From contig JAEWZG010000150.1 of NCBI GenBank assembly GCA_023395435.1, positions 1 to 23,729 on the forward strand: a DNA stretch of 23,729 bases. Direction: 5' to 3'. Shown here piece by piece: positions 22,657-23,729 of this stretch. This stretch comes from Bacillota bacterium (GTDB lineage Bacteria > Bacillota > Clostridia > Oscillospirales > Ruminococcaceae). How positions within the stretch are numbered: the stretch's first letter is position 1; the number at the start of each line of letters is the position of its first letter. The position numbers and the translations under genes are program-made. The notes beneath the pieces are model-generated. The model did no database searches. It was not told the origin of the DNA and saw nothing but the letters and a program-made list of their open reading frames with translations.

Positions 22657-23088
22657 ATGTTGATATTTTTATTACCTTTAGCAGCAGTTATTATGTTAGC
22701 AATGCCACTTGTTCCAGTAATAAGAGGAAAAAAATCAGGCAAAAAAGCAAAGAATGCTATTCTTTTTAATCTTTGTGCATTCTTTGGTGTAGCAGCAATC
22801 GCAGTTATCATTCCAATGGGCGGTTTTGTTAGTGCTGAAGCAACAGATGCAGTTTCAAAAACAATCGGAACAGGTGCTGGTCTTGGATACCTTGCAGCAG
22901 CTCTTGTAACAGGTATGTCGTCAATCGGTGCTGGTATCGCAGTAGCAGCAGCAGCTCCTGCAGCAATCGGTGCAGTAGCAGAAGAGCCTAAGTCATTTGT
23001 TAAGTCACTTATCTTCGTTGCTCTTGGTGAAGGTGTTGCTCTTTATGGACTTCTTATTTCAATCCTTATTATCGGCGCTCTTAAATAA
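22657..23088 (+). CDS. ntpK: V-type ATPase membrane rotor subunit K (proteolipid c)
   Basis: A 143-residue ring subunit with four hydrophobic helices: about 1-22, 33-53, 72-105 and 113-142. Only the last hairpin looks canonical. It has small-residue packing (GAGIAVAAAAPAAIG) and the ion-binding carboxylate Glu125 in ALGEGVALYGLL. The first two helices carry no acidic residue, as expected for a duplicated hairpin with one lost site, which lowers the ion-to-ATP ratio. The glutamine that helps bind sodium in E. hirae NtpK is not evident at the matching place, so proton coupling is possible; this is tentative. The start ATG 22657 has TTGGAGG (22642-22648); in-frame codons before it precede that site. 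Confidence 0.94.
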   Translation: MLIFLLPLAAVIMLAMPLVPVIRGKKSGKKAKNAILFNLCAFFGVAAIAVIIPMGGFVSAEATDAVSKTIGTGAGLGYLAAALVTGMSSIGAGIAVAAAAPAAIGAVAEEPKSFVKSLIFVALGEGVALYGLLISILIIGALK

Positions 23089-23111
23089 AAACAGGAATAA
23101 GGGATTAATTT

Positions 23112-23420
23112 ATGCAGTTTTATGTTATAAGCGATAATATAGATACACAGATGGGTATGCGTCTTGCTGGCATTGAAGGTGTCGTAGTGCATGAGGCTAA
23201 CGAAGTTAGCGAAGCACTAGAATATTGTGTCAATAACGAAAACATTGGCATAGTTTTAATGACTGAAAAGCTCATAAAACTATGTGATGAACAGGTTTTT
23301 GCCATGAAGCTGAGCCAGAGGCGTCCACTTATTGTGGAAATTCCTGACCGTCACGCAACAAGCCAGATAACAACAGCAATATCACGTTATGTTCAGGAAT
23401 CCATAGGCATCAAGATATAA
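23112..23420 (+). CDS. ntpG: V-type ATPase central-shaft subunit F
   Basis: A 102-residue Rossmann-like protein of the rotor shaft, named F in the general scheme (ntpG in E. hirae). It shows the family course: YVISDNIDTQMGMRLAGIEGV, then IGIVLMTEKL in the middle, RRPLIVEIPDRH, and a final helix ISRYVQESIGIKI. The start ATG 23112 follows AAGGGATT, 23 bases after subunit K. It lies 16 bases ahead of subunit E. Confidence 0.94.
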   Translation: MQFYVISDNIDTQMGMRLAGIEGVVVHEANEVSEALEYCVNNENIGIVLMTEKLIKLCDEQVFAMKLSQRRPLIVEIPDRHATSQITTAISRYVQESIGIKI

Positions 23421-23436
23421 CTTCGGGAGGGTAAGA

Positions 23437-23729
23437 ATGAGTACAGAAAAAGAAAAACTGGAGCGTTTTGCTAAAGCTGTCGATGATGATGTAAATGTCC
23501 AGATAGATGAAATTTTAAAACAAGCTGAAATCTCCCGTGAAGAAATAATTGAAAAAGCTAATGATGAGTCACTTTATGAGGCTTATGATAGAATCAAGGA
23601 AGAAATTAAGAAAATCTCAAACAAGTATGTTAAAATAGTTTCAAAGGCCGAACTTGAAAATAAGCGTGAGATTCTTCTTCATCGTGAAAAGATTGCAAAT
23701 CAGGTTATTGATAATGTTAAAAATAAGCT
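23437..23729 (+). CDS. ntpE: V-type ATPase peripheral-stalk subunit E (5' part, cut by window end)
   Basis: The first 97 codons are present; the frame runs off the window. The visible part is a long charged coiled coil (about 1-80) with repeats such as EEIIEKANDES and RIKEEIKKIS, the normal N-terminal helix of subunit E that pairs with the G/H-like protein. The segment KAELENKREILLHREKIANQVIDNV is the usual junction to the globular C-terminal domain, which lies outside. The start ATG 23437 has a strong GGGAGGG (23425-23431). Subunits A, B and D should follow downstream, since they are not in this window. Confidence 0.9.
   Translation, partial: MSTEKEKLERFAKAVDDDVNVQIDEILKQAEISREEIIEKANDESLYEAYDRIKEEIKKISNKYVKIVSKAELENKREILLHREKIANQVIDNVKNK

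Noticed and set aside
1..23729. CRISPR arrays, tRNA or rRNA genes, transposases and insertion sequences
   Set aside because: No regularly spaced repeats, cloverleaf-type sequences, rRNA stretches, or transposase motifs were seen on either strand by reading.

Overview
The window reads as chromosomal DNA of an AT-rich, Gram-positive anaerobe of the Clostridia, most like the Oscillospiraceae/Ruminococcaceae. The basis is inference: strong AGGAGG-type ribosome sites, lipoprotein-type signal peptides, sigma-A-like promoters, short intrinsic terminators, a bacterial V-type ATPase operon, and the ACT/DUF711 gene pair common in Firmicutes. No rRNA, tRNA, CRISPR array, transposase or integrase was seen.

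Layout. 1-120: tail of an unrecognised gene and its terminator. 230-2439: a three-gene polar amino acid ABC importer whose binding protein has its two lobes in reversed (circularly permuted) order. 2583-3110: a lone unknown gene with its own promoter and terminator. 3163-5727: a CadC-like metal-sensing repressor and a CadA-type Zn/Cd/Pb-exporting P-type ATPase, behind a near-consensus promoter followed at once by a perfect SmtB/CadC-type operator. 5730-6717 (minus strand): a SAM-dependent methyltransferase with a perfect consensus promoter and a leader of about 235 nt that can fold into mutually exclusive antiterminator and terminator hairpins. 6722-9225 (minus): glycogen/maltodextrin phosphorylase.

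9340-15968: a compact block of seven intact phage-structural genes. Five form a head and packaging operon (terminase small and large subunits, portal, prohead protease, major capsid protein). After a 427-base gap come two overlapping genes, one unknown and one resembling a baseplate hub. No integrase, repressor, replication, lysis, head-tail connector, tail tube, sheath or tape-measure gene is present. The gap holds a chain of hairpins flanked by two direct copies of a repeat of about 40 bp. A third copy lies inverted between portal and protease, and a degenerate fourth lies outside the block at 17102.

15970-17181 (minus): a PHP-family histidinol-phosphatase-like gene followed by a small two-helix membrane protein. 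17332-18983: an ACT-domain regulator (UPF0237) and its conserved partner DUF711/UPF0210. 19142-23729: the start of a V-type ATPase operon in the order G/H-like, C, I, K, F, E (E cut by the window end), with a promoter and a terminator-like hairpin in its leader.

The best candidate for an undescribed system is the phage-derived packaging and capsid cassette with its structured non-coding segment and private repeat family. Next are the attenuator-controlled methyltransferase and the circularly permuted binding protein.
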